Assembly: GCA_002421965.1 (NCBI GenBank) | Contig: DISN01000014.1 | Coordinates: 17,403 to 81,402 of the forward strand | Direction of reading: 5' to 3' | DNA: 64,000 nucleotides | DNA from: Candidatus Saccharibacteria bacterium UBA6209 | GTDB taxonomy: Bacteria; Patescibacteriota; Saccharimonadia; Saccharimonadales; Saccharimonadaceae | Part shown: positions 26,301 through 34,972 of the stretch, piece by piece | Position numbering within the stretch: position 1 is the stretch's first letter | How the letters are laid out: each line of letters opens with the position of its first letter | Translations under genes and position numbers: made by a program | The notes under the pieces: generated by a model | Databases searched by the model: none | What the model saw: the letters and a program-made list of their open reading frames with translations, nothing else | Told to the model about the DNA's origin: nothing

Positions 26301-27014
26301 ACAGAGCAAAATCTCATGAGACTGCTGATCCTCAGCATTTACATAGTGAGCATCGCTACTAACAACGGTCTTGATCCCCAGCTCCTCAGATAACTGGAAT
26401 AGATAGTTGTTGACCTTGTTTTGCAACTCGTACTCTTGGTGATCCTGAATCTCCAGATAATACCTATCGCCAAATACCGACTTATACCAGCTAGCGACTT
26501 TCTTGGCCTTTTCGTAATCATCGTCCTGTAGCGGCGCCGATACCTCGCCACCCAGACAAGCACTCATGGCGATAATTCCTTCGTTGTATTTTTCTAGTAA
26601 ATCATGATCAACTCGTGGCTTGTAGTAGACCCCCTCAAGGTTAGCGATAGTACTTAATTTCATTAAGTTTTTGTAGCCAGTGTTGTTCATTGCCAGCAGA
26701 ATAAGGTGGTACCTGGCTTTGTCTTTGGCGGGATCGCGGTCGTGAATTGTTCGAGCGGCTACGTAGGTCTCTATACCGATAATTGGCTTGATTCCTGCAT
26801 CTTTGGCAGCCTTATAAAATTCGATTGTGCCACTAAGCGTACCATGATCGGTAATCGCACAGGCCTGCATGCCGAGCTCCTTCACTCTTGTGATAAGGTC
26901 TGGGATTTTAGTTAGCCCGTCAAGCAGGCTGTGGTGAGTGTGATTGTGCAGGTGAACAAAATCAGACGGCTTCAAAGCCGCCTTGGTTTCCACTGCTTTA
27001 TCTCCCCCGCTCAT
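23301..27014 (-). CDS. dnaE: DNA polymerase III alpha subunit
   Basis: 1237 aa replicative polymerase. The PHP domain starts at about residue 18 with HLHNHTHHSLLDG. The catalytic acids lie in MPDIDIDIQD near 430. Palm, thumb and fingers follow. An HhH motif lies near 870-890, an OB fold near 1010-1090 (MTVGGIINTVRTI, MAFVGLEDKMGDGEIIVF) and a C-terminal variable domain. It is the DnaE1 type, without an intrinsic DEDD exonuclease. The ATG is 7 nt after TGC-TACAAT, so it is predicted to be leaderless. It is convergent with the TrmH-type gene, with 2 nt between stops. Confidence 0.95.
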   Translation of the reverse strand: MSGGDKAVETKAALKPSDFVHLHNHTHHSLLDGLTKIPDLITRVKELGMQACAITDHGTLSGTIEFYKAAKDAGIKPIIGIETYVAARTIHDRDPAKDKARYHLILLAMNNTGYKNLMKLSTIANLEGVYYKPRVDHDLLEKYNEGIIAMSACLGGEVSAPLQDDDYEKAKKVASWYKSVFGDRYYLEIQDHQEYELQNKVNNYLFQLSEELGIKTVVSSDAHYVNAEDQQSHEILLCVGTGSFMSDEKRMSLTDFHLHVTDPKDVIARWAHEHPETVSNTREIADRCNVEIDLGGILIPKFPTPNGESEKEYLDELVYQGMAFRYLDMTREESDKHTVEEIRSRLTPEQVERLDMEFGVLDKMGYNGYFLIVQDFINWGKSQGIIFGPGRGSAAGSIIAYALNITEIDPLKYDLLFERFLNPDRISMPDIDIDIQDTRRGEVIEYCAQKYGSDRVANICTFGTMAARGAVRDVARVLEVPYGDADRMAKLIPPPVQGRHIPLKVSVVEDPDLKKEYDTNQTTKMVFDYAITLEGTIRSHGVHAAGVVIAPDDLVKYVPLEMAQKGVVATQYPMGPVEELGLLKMDFLGLSNLTIINNALRIIKKVYKTEINLSKIPLDDQETYALFQRGDTTGVFQLESAGMKRYLRDLKPSVFDDIIAMVALYRPGPMQFIDSFIKRKHGEEEISYLHPGMENSLKNTYGILVYQEQFMQISKEWCGFTGGQADTLRKAVGKKKIDLMRKVKVDFVDGAIKTSGAKKETAELFWDQLEEFANYCFNKSHAACYGLIAYWTAYLKAHYPDAFMAALMTSDRDDTDRLAIEISECQHMGIDVLSPDVNESFVEFAVVPGKKQVRFGMAAVKGVGVGAVEEVLRARESGKFATIEDFAKRVSTTRFNRKAWESLIKSGAFDSFGDRSDLLFNLETIQSFASRVQKEAASGQTDLFGSLVGDAESIQPTLKLQTAPTRHPDKERLMWERELLGLYISAHPLDHYALYLSEQTQPLSQLVPEYDSREMTVGGIINTVRTIVTKSGSKMAFVGLEDKMGDGEIIVFPNLYEQIGAKLVQDSVVIVRGKNSARDRDGNLGSESKMIADEITIITDSDISSYQSTGGAIAAPKMSSKVKREKREEYKVKRSGEKPATAKPKDSPSSGSTSQPVQPRPEELVARLYIHVKDPDNHQALVELKSLCSKYPGTTEVVLVIGESSKSAIKLPFKVDAGSDLVPSLNKLLGENCVVAK

Positions 27015-27021
27015 TAGTCTT

Positions 27022-27030
27022 ATTGTAGCA
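27022..27030 (-). promoter_or_regulatory. extended -10, leaderless dnaE
   Basis: TGC-TACAAT on the minus strand, 7 nt before the start codon. Confidence 0.6.
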
Positions 27031-27113
27031 TAATCAGCCGGCCGATCCTAAGTAGACGGCAGCCTGATGACTGTCTATCCTTTCATTATATCACTATTTA
27101 TATATTTTGTCAA

Positions 27114-27413
27114 TTATTGACGTTGCTGCATTGTATCGGTAAGCTGATTTATAAAATCCGCTAGAGGTGGAAATACGTCACCAAACTTCGTTAGCATCCA
27201 GATTGCTAGCGCTATTAGGACCGTGGCTCCAAGCACACTACCAAAGCCAAAGAACAGCCCTCTGAAAAAATTCATAAAATAGACTTGACGCCGTGAACTA
27301 TGAAAATCATAAAATAGCTCTTCTATTAGATTTCGCCTGGCGCCGTTTTCATTGTCTTGAGCAATCTTTTTGGCTGCTCGCTTAATAATCGGCGTCTTCT
27401 TTTTCTCCGCCAT
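27114..27413 (-). CDS. DUF5665-like small membrane protein
   Basis: 99 aa. A basic N terminus (KKKTPIIKRAAKKI) is followed by an amphipathic segment with RNLIEELFYDFHSSRRQVYFMNFFRGLFFGFGS-like signature residues, and one hydrophobic helix (about 56-78). Resembles the DUF5665 family common in Firmicutes and CPR. Function unknown. It lies 2 nt after the preceding small membrane protein, so the two are translated together. Confidence 0.7.
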   Translation of the reverse strand: MAEKKKTPIIKRAAKKIAQDNENGARRNLIEELFYDFHSSRRQVYFMNFFRGLFFGFGSVLGATVLIALAIWMLTKFGDVFPPLADFINQLTDTMQQRQ

Positions 27414-27415
27414 AA

Positions 27416-27673
27416 CTATTTATTATCCTCCTTTTTGCTACCTGTTCGCTTATTTGGCTTAACTGCTCGTAAGTTGCTTTTTACCAATCCATAAATTGAC
27501 GCGCCGATACTAGTGATTGCCGAAACTTCGTCTATATGACTGTTGATGTTTTTAATATTCTGCTGAGCGCGATTAATTCTCCTCGACAAACTTATCGTCA
27601 TCACCACCAAAACAACCGAAATAATCACCAGTAGGGCGAGGACGGCGATAAGCACAATAACTAGTCCTTGCAT
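27416..27673 (-). CDS. small single-pass membrane protein
   Basis: 85 aa. An N-terminal hydrophobic helix (about 3-29) precedes a helical cytoplasmic part with a basic tail. The arrangement recalls YtxH/DUF948-type small envelope proteins, but no family is assigned. Predicted leaderless (TGG-TATACT ending 6 nt upstream). Paired with the DUF5665-like gene. Confidence 0.6.
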   Translation of the reverse strand: MQGLVIVLIAVLALLVIISVVLVVMTISLSRRINRAQQNIKNINSHIDEVSAITSIGASIYGLVKSNLRAVKPNKRTGSKKEDNK

Positions 27674-27679
27674 ACTATC

Positions 27680-27688
27680 AGTATACCA
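27680..27688 (-). promoter_or_regulatory. extended -10, leaderless start
   Basis: TGG-TATACT, 6 nt before the ATG at 27673. Confidence 0.6.
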
Positions 27689-27692
27689 CGGA

Positions 27693-28565
27693 CTATTTGC
27701 CGTTTCTAGTTATAAACTGGCGAACGTCATCGGCGTAATCTTCGTACTGGAGTACATACTGCAGGTGAGCCAGGAAATAATTCTTTGGATCACCAGTAGT
27801 CATCCACTGACCCTGTGATTTCAAAACACGAACTTCACCCTGAGCTGCCATTCGAGTAATCGCATCGACCGTCCACAACTCATCGTCAAGGCTAGTCATA
27901 TTTGGCTTTAGATAGTCAAATACTTCTGGAGTTAGGAGGTACCGACCGTAGCTGGCTAAATTAGACGGAGCCTGGCCAATCGCCGGTTTTTCAACAATAT
28001 TATCCAAATGGTCGCCACGTTTTAGTGAAATTATACCGTACTTATCCACCACATCGTCTGATACTTCTTGCCCCATAATAATCGCCTTTGAGTCTGGGTG
28101 CTTCTCAAACTCTCGGCAAAGTGCTAATGTATCTGATGCGCCAAATACCACGTCATCACTGTAAATAGCGATAAACGCCTCGTCATCAGCGATATAGTCT
28201 CTGGCGCTAACAATCGGCGAACCATTGCCATAAGGCAGAGCTGGGTCTTGGACAATAATGCGAATTTTTGGAAAATCTAACACCTCACGAACTACATCGT
28301 AGCGACTATCCTTGCCCTGAGCACGAAGCTGCTTGCGGATATGGTTGACTGCATTATTGAAGTAGTCCTCGTAGATTGGCTTTCCTTCAGGAGTAGCAAC
28401 AATAATAATCTCTTTAATGTCAGCTGCCACACACTCTTCGACAACCAACTGCATGATTGGTCGGTTGCCGATTGGCAGCATGCCCTTTGGGACTGTCTTG
28501 GCGATCGGCAAATATCGACTGGCGTAGCCTGCATCTGTAATAATAGCCTTAGTTGGTTTTCTCAT
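27693..28565 (-). CDS. galU: UTP-glucose-1-phosphate uridylyltransferase-like nucleotidyltransferase
   Basis: 290 aa, the usual GalU length; it would make UDP-glucose for envelope glycans. The GalU hallmark KxxPKxMLPI is present as KTVPKGMLPIGNRPIMQ near residues 23-39, with VEECVAADIKEIIIV after it. The nucleotide-binding loop normally read GxGTR is AGYASR here, an atypical substitution. UTP or glucose-1-phosphate specificity is therefore not certain. It is 4 nt downstream of gatB on the same strand, probably the last gene of the gat operon. Confidence 0.8.
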   Translation of the reverse strand: MRKPTKAIITDAGYASRYLPIAKTVPKGMLPIGNRPIMQLVVEECVAADIKEIIIVATPEGKPIYEDYFNNAVNHIRKQLRAQGKDSRYDVVREVLDFPKIRIIVQDPALPYGNGSPIVSARDYIADDEAFIAIYSDDVVFGASDTLALCREFEKHPDSKAIIMGQEVSDDVVDKYGIISLKRGDHLDNIVEKPAIGQAPSNLASYGRYLLTPEVFDYLKPNMTSLDDELWTVDAITRMAAQGEVRVLKSQGQWMTTGDPKNYFLAHLQYVLQYEDYADDVRQFITRNGK

Positions 28566-28569
28566 AGTC

Positions 28570-30030
28570 CTACAACCTCTCTTTGATTAATTTTTGCGCT
28601 AATGCCGGATTTGCTTTACCTTGAGATTTTTTCATAATCTGACCGACGAGGTAGCCGATGGCTTTTTCTTTTCCAGCTTTGTAGTCGGCAATCGAAGCCG
28701 CTGACGCTGGATCGGCCAACACTTCATCGACAATAGTAGCAATCGCCCCTTCGTCAGACACTTGCAACATGTTTTTTGACTCTGCTAGAGCCCGAACGTC
28801 CTTCGCTCCAGATAGCAGCTCGTTAAATAGCTCTTTGGCGTTAGTGCTGCTTATCTCTGAATCTTCGGTCATTTTGGCAAGCGTAGTCAGATCTTCAATA
28901 GACACGAACGGTGCGGTGTTATCAACTGGTGTCGCATCTTCGTCGTTACCGCTCCCATCAGTCACAAGAGCGCTGGCAAACCAGTGAGCAACACGCCGTG
29001 CTGGCGCATCACCTGACTTTTTTTGAATTTCTGTGGTAATTCTAGCGTAATTTTGATTAGCCAGTAGAGAATTTACCACCGACTTGTCTAGTTGCAAGCT
29101 ATCCCATGATTCACGATACTGCGCCGGCAACATTGGCACTTCGGACTGAATTGACGCAATCTCTTCGTCGCTCAGCACTACTGGTGGGATATCTGCATCT
29201 GGCATGTATCTATAATCCTGTGCATCCTCCTTGGACCGCTGACTGGTTGTAATCTGCTTGTCGTCGTCCCATCCGCGAGTCTCCTGTACTACCGTCTGAC
29301 CACTTTCAAGTAAATCAACCTGTCGCTTAAACTCATACTCAGCAGCTCTCTCGACACTTCTAAATGAATTTAGATTTTTAACCTCGGCCCGCTTACCAAG
29401 CTCACTAGCTCCTTTTTTGGCAACCGAAATATTTACGTCAAATCGCATATTTCCGTGATAAAGATTACCGTGGGTCACGCCAGCATAGGTCATCAATCGA
29501 TAAAGCTCCGCGGCATAAGCTCTAGCGCCGGCAGCACTGTGAATATCTGGCTCGGACACAATCTCGATTAGCGGTGTACCGGCACGATTTAGGTCAACCA
29601 GCGAATGATCGCCTAAGTGACTTAGCTTACCGGCGTCTTCCTCAAGGTGAGCATGGTGAATATGCACCCTAACAGTCGAACCGTCTTCGAGCGGAGCGTC
29701 GACATGCCCGGCCAGAATAATCGGTTGGTACATCTGGGTAGTCTGGTAGCCCTTTGGCAGGTCTGGGTAAAAATAATGCTTGCGATCAAACCGACTAACA
29801 TTGGCGATTTTTGCATTAAGCGCCTTGCCGGCCTTGACCGCTAAATTTATCGCCTGCTTATTCAAAATTGGCAACATGCCAGGTAAGCCGTAGTCAATAA
29901 TCGACACGCAGGTGTTGGGCTGTTTATCGCGAGCATCGTTATCAGCGCGCGAGAACAACTTGGTTTTTGTCGCTAACTGCACATGGCACTCGATGCCAAT
30001 TGTCATTTCATAGTCATCATATACGCTCAT
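28570..30030 (-). CDS. gatB: aspartyl/glutamyl-tRNA amidotransferase subunit B
   Basis: 486 aa. GatB phosphorylates Glu-tRNA-Gln (or Asp-tRNA-Asn) and transfers ammonia from GatA. The N-terminal IGIECHVQL motif, YPDLPKGYQ and NRAGTPLIEIVSEPD are family hallmarks, and a YqeY-like tRNA-binding tail covers about 330-486. Its presence implies that Gln-tRNA is made indirectly, which connects to the tRNA-Gln locus at 56.9 kb. The start shares bases with the preceding gene's stop. Confidence 0.95.
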   Translation of the reverse strand: MSVYDDYEMTIGIECHVQLATKTKLFSRADNDARDKQPNTCVSIIDYGLPGMLPILNKQAINLAVKAGKALNAKIANVSRFDRKHYFYPDLPKGYQTTQMYQPIILAGHVDAPLEDGSTVRVHIHHAHLEEDAGKLSHLGDHSLVDLNRAGTPLIEIVSEPDIHSAAGARAYAAELYRLMTYAGVTHGNLYHGNMRFDVNISVAKKGASELGKRAEVKNLNSFRSVERAAEYEFKRQVDLLESGQTVVQETRGWDDDKQITTSQRSKEDAQDYRYMPDADIPPVVLSDEEIASIQSEVPMLPAQYRESWDSLQLDKSVVNSLLANQNYARITTEIQKKSGDAPARRVAHWFASALVTDGSGNDEDATPVDNTAPFVSIEDLTTLAKMTEDSEISSTNAKELFNELLSGAKDVRALAESKNMLQVSDEGAIATIVDEVLADPASAASIADYKAGKEKAIGYLVGQIMKKSQGKANPALAQKLIKERL

Positions 30031-30446
30031 TACATTGCCCCCAAATCTCTTAATGCCTGCTTGAAGCTAGCCAACACTCGCCTTGCCATATCGTCTGAAA
30101 TCTGTACATTCTGCTCGTGTGCAATCTGATTTCGCTGCTTATGAGCTGCCCAAACGGCGTTGGCGTTAGACCAAGCAGCTTGACGGTCTTTCATCCTCTC
30201 ACCCATGGTCGCGCCCTTTGATCCAGTGTCTTTTAGCGCCTGATCTAGCAGCTTATCTGCGTTTAGTATAGCGATATGTATACTGTCTTGATTACCGTAA
30301 GTAATTTTATTTTCAATCTCTAGCCACCTTGACTGATATTTCTGCTTGTCAATCATTGGAGTTTGAGGGAAGAAGTAAATAACCGCAAACACCAAAAGTG
30401 CTACGATTACAGCTGCTACCGCCAATATTAGAATCGTTGACTCCAT
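30030..30446 (-). CDS. membrane-anchored small protein with HEPN-like R-x4-H motif
   Basis: 138 aa. One N-terminal membrane helix (about 5-26) precedes a helical soluble domain. Near its end is R105-N-Q-I-A-H110, an R-x4-H spacing like that of HEPN domains, in a context (AAWSNANAVWAAHKQRNQIAHE) where helices flank it. HEPN assignment is inference. It overlaps gatA's stop by 1 nt and gatB's start, so it is cemented into the gatCAB operon. This is unusual and suggests a role linked to tRNA-Gln charging, or simple hitch-hiking. Confidence 0.6.
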   Translation of the reverse strand: MESTILILAVAAVIVALLVFAVIYFFPQTPMIDKQKYQSRWLEIENKITYGNQDSIHIAILNADKLLDQALKDTGSKGATMGERMKDRQAAWSNANAVWAAHKQRNQIAHEQNVQISDDMARRVLASFKQALRDLGAM

Positions 30447-31816
30447 TATGCCAACTCCTCAACTTCCTGAGCAAGCATCAACAGACTATGGTCTGCGTGA
30501 TGATTACCAATCAACTGAACGCCAACTGGCAGACCTTCAGATGAAACACCTGCCGGAATCGACATCGCCGGCAAACCAGCAATTGACGCCGGTACCGTCA
30601 TGACATCAGCCAGATACATCTTGATCGGATCTGCTGTATTTTCACCCAAACGAAACGCTGGCGTTGGACTGACCGGGCCAACTAAAACATCGTATTGCTC
30701 AAACAATTGCTTAAACTCGTTAATAAGTAACGCCCTTGCCTTTTGAGCTTTTAGATAATATGCATCAAAGAACCCGCTAGACAGCACAAAGCTGCCGATC
30801 ATAATTCTTCGCTTATTCTCAAGTTCAAAGCCCTCATCACGGCTCTTGCCGTACAAATCTACCAGCGTTCTTGCCGACTCAGATCGATGGCCATAATGAA
30901 CACCATCGTAGCGAGCCAAATTAGACATTACCTCGGCCGGCACAATGATGTAGTAGATAGCCAAGGCATACTTGGCCATGTCTAGATCAACATCTTCGAC
31001 TTCATAACCTAGCTTTTTGAGCTTTTCGACATAGTCTGTGGTTGCCCGCTTAACATCGGCGTCAATTCCGTCGGCCATAAATTGACGAATCACCCCAACC
31101 TTTTTGCGGCTCAAGCTCGGACTATCCTGCCATGATCTTGTCAGTGTGGTCATATCTCGGCGATCCTGACCAGCCATAATTTCCATAATTAGATCTGCGT
31201 CGGCAGCGTTAGTGGCAAAACAACCGATGGTATCGGTGCTCGAGGCCATAGCCACTACACCAAAACGGCTAACCATACCATAAGTTGGCTTCACGCCGAC
31301 AACACCGTTAAAGCTGGCTGGTTGGCGAATTGAGCCACCGGTGTCTGAGCCGAGGGCAAACGGCACGATATCGAGCGCCACACTAACCGCTGAACCTCCG
31401 GATGATCCGCCAGCGACTCGTTGGTCGTCGACAGCATTTTTTGTTGGACCGAAGGCTGAGTTTTCGGTAGAGCCACCATGAGCAAAAGCATCAAGGTTAG
31501 CCTTACCAATACAAATCGCACCTTCCGCCTCAAGCTTCTCGACCGCGGTTGCCTGAACTGGCGCGTCAAAAGTCTTTAACATATTGCTAGCGGCAGTTGT
31601 TGGGCCACCAAAAGCCAAAAAGTTGTCCTTAACGATAAATGGCACGCCCTTAAGTCTGCCCGAAATCTCACCAGCATCAACCAACTTGGCCCGCTCCATC
31701 GCCCGCTCTTCGGTCAGGCTAATTAATGCGCCAGACTCACTGTGCGACTTAGCTCGCTCTAGCGCCTTTTTTACATTATCAATAGCCGAAGAATCTAAAA
31801 AATCCTGAATTTTCAT
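30446..31816 (-). CDS. gatA: Glu-tRNA(Gln) amidotransferase subunit A
   Basis: 456 aa amidase that releases ammonia from glutamine for GatB. The amidase-signature catalytic triad is visible: K63 in FIVKDN, cis-Ser S138 in GGSSGGSAVS, and nucleophile S162 in GSDTGGSIRQPA. The 24-residue serine spacing matches known GatA. It overlaps gatC by 4 nt. Confidence 0.95.
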   Translation of the reverse strand: MKIQDFLDSSAIDNVKKALERAKSHSESGALISLTEERAMERAKLVDAGEISGRLKGVPFIVKDNFLAFGGPTTAASNMLKTFDAPVQATAVEKLEAEGAICIGKANLDAFAHGGSTENSAFGPTKNAVDDQRVAGGSSGGSAVSVALDIVPFALGSDTGGSIRQPASFNGVVGVKPTYGMVSRFGVVAMASSTDTIGCFATNAADADLIMEIMAGQDRRDMTTLTRSWQDSPSLSRKKVGVIRQFMADGIDADVKRATTDYVEKLKKLGYEVEDVDLDMAKYALAIYYIIVPAEVMSNLARYDGVHYGHRSESARTLVDLYGKSRDEGFELENKRRIMIGSFVLSSGFFDAYYLKAQKARALLINEFKQLFEQYDVLVGPVSPTPAFRLGENTADPIKMYLADVMTVPASIAGLPAMSIPAGVSSEGLPVGVQLIGNHHADHSLLMLAQEVEELA

Positions 31817-32103
31817 AATACTTTTGGCACCTTTATCTGTCCGTTAGCTGAGTCTGGGGCTAGACTCAATAGCTGATCTCGCCCTACTCCGTCATCAATA
31901 ATCTCATCGTCTTCGTGCACATTATACAAATCCGTCACCTGGTAGACTGGCTCAACGCCATCAACGTCCAACTCGTCGAGCATGCCGACATAACCAATCA
32001 CGCTATCAAGGCTTGAGCGCAGCTGCTCCGCTTCGCTATCAGTCAGAGTTAACCCACTCAAAGTAGCCAGGTGACTGATATCACTTAAAGAAAATTTAGT
32101 CAT
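31813..32103 (-). CDS. gatC: Glu-tRNA(Gln) amidotransferase subunit C
   Basis: 96 aa, the normal size for the small tether that wraps around GatA and GatB. ISHLATLSGLTLTDSEAEQL at the N terminus and DELDVDGVEPVYQV mid-protein match the family. First gene of the operon gatC-gatA-HEPN-like-gatB-galU. Predicted leaderless: TGG-TATAAT ends 6 nt before the ATG. Confidence 0.93.
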   Translation of the reverse strand: MTKFSLSDISHLATLSGLTLTDSEAEQLRSSLDSVIGYVGMLDELDVDGVEPVYQVTDLYNVHEDDEIIDDGVGRDQLLSLAPDSANGQIKVPKVL

Positions 32104-32109
32104 ATAGTT

Positions 32110-32118
32110 ATTATACCA
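32110..32118 (-). promoter_or_regulatory. extended -10 promoter of gat operon
   Basis: TGG-TATAAT on the minus strand, 6 nt before the gatC start. Confidence 0.65.
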
Positions 32119-32168
32119 CTTAGAAGACCAAAACTCTCGGTGAATAGATACGTCAATTTGCAGCCTAA

Positions 32169-34142
32169 TTACAGCTGGCTGCGAATATCGGCTATCAGAT
32201 CCCTTAACTCGGCGGCTTTCTCAAACTCTAGGTTTGCGCTTGCCATGTCCATCTGTGCAGATAGCTCTTTAATGAGCCGAGAATACTCGTCTTTGGGAAC
32301 TTTTTTAATATCAATAATCTTCTTTTTGTCAGTTTCTTTTTGCGGGATAATTGCCCGAAGCCCCTCGTCAATCTTTTTCTTGACCGAAGTTGGCGTAATG
32401 CCGTGTTCTTGGTTGTAGGCTTTTTGAATATCGCGTCGGCGATTTGTCTCGTCGATTGCTCGCTGCATAGAACCAGTCATTCTGTCAGCATACATCAGTA
32501 CTCGACCCTCTTCGTGCCGCGCCGCTCGACCGATCGTTTGTATTAGGGCACTTTCCGACCTCAAGAAACCTTCTTTGTCGGCATCCATTATTGCCACCAA
32601 GCTCACCTCGGGCAAGTCCAAACCCTCTCTTAGCAGGTTAATTCCAACCACCACATCGAACACTCCCTCTCGAAGTTGACGCAGTATATCGCCACGCTCC
32701 AGCGTATCGATATCGCTATGCAGATAGGCTGTCTTGACACCATTTTCCTCTAAATAGGCGCTCAAATCTTCAGCCATACGCTTAGTCAGGGTCGTCACCA
32801 GTACTCTCTGGTTTTTAGAAACACGCTGGCTAATCTCATGCATCAGATCATCAATCTGCCCGTCAATTTCTCGAACCTCAATCTCCGGGTCAAGTAATCC
32901 GGTTGGTCGGATAACCTGCTGCGCCGGCTCCGGTGAGTGCTGAATCTCATAATCACCTGGCGTCGCCGAAACGTAAATTGCCTGGTTTATGTGCTGTTTA
33001 AATTCATCAAATCTCAGCGGACGGTTATCAAGGGCGCTCGGCAACCTAAAGCCATGCTCGACCAGAGTCTCTTTCCTGGCACGGTCACCATTATACATTC
33101 CACGTACTTGTGGCAGGGTCATATGGCTCTCATCGACAAGCAGCAGCCAATCATCTGGGAAATAGTCAATGAGAGTCGCTGGCTGCTCGCCAGGCTCGCG
33201 GTCAGTTAGGTAGCGGCTATAGTTTTCGATTCCCTTAACAAATCCAGTTTCGCGAAGCATCTCTAGGTCAAATTTTGTTCGCTGACTTAGTCGTTGAGCT
33301 TCGAGTAGTTTATTATTTTTCTCGAGCCATGCCATCCTATCGGTAAATTCCTGCTCAATTTGCTCGATAGCCTGATTTATCCTATCTCTTGGAGTGGCAT
33401 AGTGACTAGATGGAAATACCACTAGATTATCGACTTCCTCGAGCACCTCGCCGGTCAGAGAGTCAAACTTAGTCAATCGATCAATATCATCACCAAAAAA
33501 CTCAACTCTAACCGCCGTGTCGGATCCCGCCGGGAAAATATCAACCACATCGCCGCGCACTCGGAAATTACCTCGAACAAACTCAAGATCATTACGACGA
33601 TACTGGATGTCAGTTAGCAAACGGATAAATTTGTCCTGTTTACGCTTCTCACCTCGCTTTAGATTAATCGCCATCTCAGCGTAAGTGTCAGGCGAGCCAA
33701 TGCCATAGATACAGCTAACACTAGCGACAATGATCACATCCCGCCTGGTCAGCAGTGCACTAGTGGCCGCATGGCGCAATCGGTCAATCTCTTCGTTAAT
33801 CTTGCTGTCTTTTTCGATGTAAGTATCAGAGCTAGCAATATACGCCTCTGGCTGGTAATAGTCGAAGTAACTTACAAAATAATGCACCTCGTTATCAGGG
33901 AAAAACTCCTTAAATTCAGAGAACAATTGAGCTGCTAGCGTCTTGTTGTGCGCTAGAACTAATGTCGGCACATTGCGATTAGCGATAATATTTGCCATAG
34001 TAAATGTCTTGCCCGAACCAGTTACGCCCAACAGCGTCTGCTCATGCTCGCCGCGGCCAAGTCCTTCGCAAAGTTGAGCAATTGCCGATGGCTGATCGCC
34101 GGTCGGCTGATATTTTGACTCTAGACGAAACTGTTGACTCAT
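32169..34142 (-). CDS. uvrB: excinuclease ABC subunit B
   Basis: 657 aa, typical UvrB helicase for nucleotide excision repair. Walker A GVTGSGKT at 39-46; the beta-hairpin region has [14 protein letters not shown] residues ([12 protein letters not shown]). Helicase motifs include VDESH and the [17 protein letters not shown] region. A UVR domain ends the protein (about 620-655), contacting UvrC. The start is set by TGG-TAAAAT ending 6 nt upstream. Confidence 0.96.
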   Translation of the reverse strand: MSQQFRLESKYQPTGDQPSAIAQLCEGLGRGEHEQTLLGVTGSGKTFTMANIIANRNVPTLVLAHNKTLAAQLFSEFKEFFPDNEVHYFVSYFDYYQPEAYIASSDTYIEKDSKINEEIDRLRHAATSALLTRRDVIIVASVSCIYGIGSPDTYAEMAINLKRGEKRKQDKFIRLLTDIQYRRNDLEFVRGNFRVRGDVVDIFPAGSDTAVRVEFFGDDIDRLTKFDSLTGEVLEEVDNLVVFPSSHYATPRDRINQAIEQIEQEFTDRMAWLEKNNKLLEAQRLSQRTKFDLEMLRETGFVKGIENYSRYLTDREPGEQPATLIDYFPDDWLLLVDESHMTLPQVRGMYNGDRARKETLVEHGFRLPSALDNRPLRFDEFKQHINQAIYVSATPGDYEIQHSPEPAQQVIRPTGLLDPEIEVREIDGQIDDLMHEISQRVSKNQRVLVTTLTKRMAEDLSAYLEENGVKTAYLHSDIDTLERGDILRQLREGVFDVVVGINLLREGLDLPEVSLVAIMDADKEGFLRSESALIQTIGRAARHEEGRVLMYADRMTGSMQRAIDETNRRRDIQKAYNQEHGITPTSVKKKIDEGLRAIIPQKETDKKKIIDIKKVPKDEYSRLIKELSAQMDMASANLEFEKAAELRDLIADIRSQL

Positions 34143-34148
34143 CCTTAT

Positions 34149-34157
34149 ATTTTACCA
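34149..34157 (-). promoter_or_regulatory. extended -10, leaderless uvrB
   Basis: TGG-TAAAAT then ATAAGG and ATG. The same ATAAGGATG junction occurs at 21088. Confidence 0.6.
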
Positions 34158-34224
34158 TGAATCGCAATCTAGCGGCACGCTCCAGCTCTGGTGACGGCAT
34201 TTGTTGATTAAAATCATAGACCTA

Positions 34225-34254
34225 TTGACAAACATAAGTACTTTGTGTTACAAT
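34225..34254 (+). promoter_or_regulatory. promoter of LOG-family gene
   Basis: TTGACA (34225-34230), 18 nt, TACAAT (34249-34254) with TGT before it. The leader is about 30 nt, A-rich, with only a weak AGAAAG ribosome site. Confidence 0.8.
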
Positions 34255-34291
34255 GAAAGTATAGATTTGTAAAAAACAGAAAGAAAAAAAT

Positions 34292-34972
34292 ATGCAGCCA
34301 ACAACAATCGCACCAGCTTGTATACCTCGAGAAATTCAACTTCAGGCAGCAATGTTTCGACTAGAGAAGGTCGATGACCAAATTGCCGCCGGATACGAAG
34401 TTATCAGAAAGTACCACAAAACTGTCACTGTTTTTGGCTCAGCTAGGACCCAGGAAGACAACGAATATTACCAAAAGGCCCGTGAACTCGGTGCTATGCT
34501 CGCCCGCGAAGGCTATGCGGTTGTTACTGGCGGTGGTGGCGGCATTATGGAAGCAGCCAACCGAGGAGCCAAAGAAGCTGGCGGCACATCGATTGGCTTT
34601 AATATTATATTGCCTCACGAGCAGTCACTAAACGACTACACAACCGATTCATTTGCCTTCTCGCACTTTGCACCACGCAAAATTGTCATGACAATGATGT
34701 CTGACGCTTATGTCTACTTCCCTGGTGGATTTGGCACAGTCGATGAATTATCAGAAATTCTAACGCTGACTCAGACCAAAAAAATCAGCAAGGCCCCAAT
34801 ATTTTTGTACGATAACCGTTTCTGGTCAAAGTGGCATACCTTTGTCACAGAAACAATGCGCGACCAAGAGCACGTAATTTCTGATGGTGACGAGAACCTA
34901 TACACCGTCACTGAAAACCTCGAACAAATCGTCGAAGGTATCAAGCAAAACAAAACCTACTGCAATCACTAG
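34292..34972 (+). CDS. LOG family (TIGR00730-type) Rossmann protein
   Basis: 226 aa. VFGSART near residue 47, VTGGGGGIMEAANRGA near 75-90 and PGGFGTVDE near 149-157 are the LOG (lonely guy) motifs. Characterised members are nucleoside-5'-monophosphate phosphoribohydrolases that release a base and ribose-5-phosphate. That would fit the downstream convergent pentose-phosphate operon, which is inference. Its stop shares CTAG with the stop of the convergent kinase gene. Confidence 0.88.
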   Translation: MQPTTIAPACIPREIQLQAAMFRLEKVDDQIAAGYEVIRKYHKTVTVFGSARTQEDNEYYQKARELGAMLAREGYAVVTGGGGGIMEAANRGAKEAGGTSIGFNIILPHEQSLNDYTTDSFAFSHFAPRKIVMTMMSDAYVYFPGGFGTVDELSEILTLTQTKKISKAPIFLYDNRFWSKWHTFVTETMRDQEHVISDGDENLYTVTENLEQIVEGIKQNKTYCNH

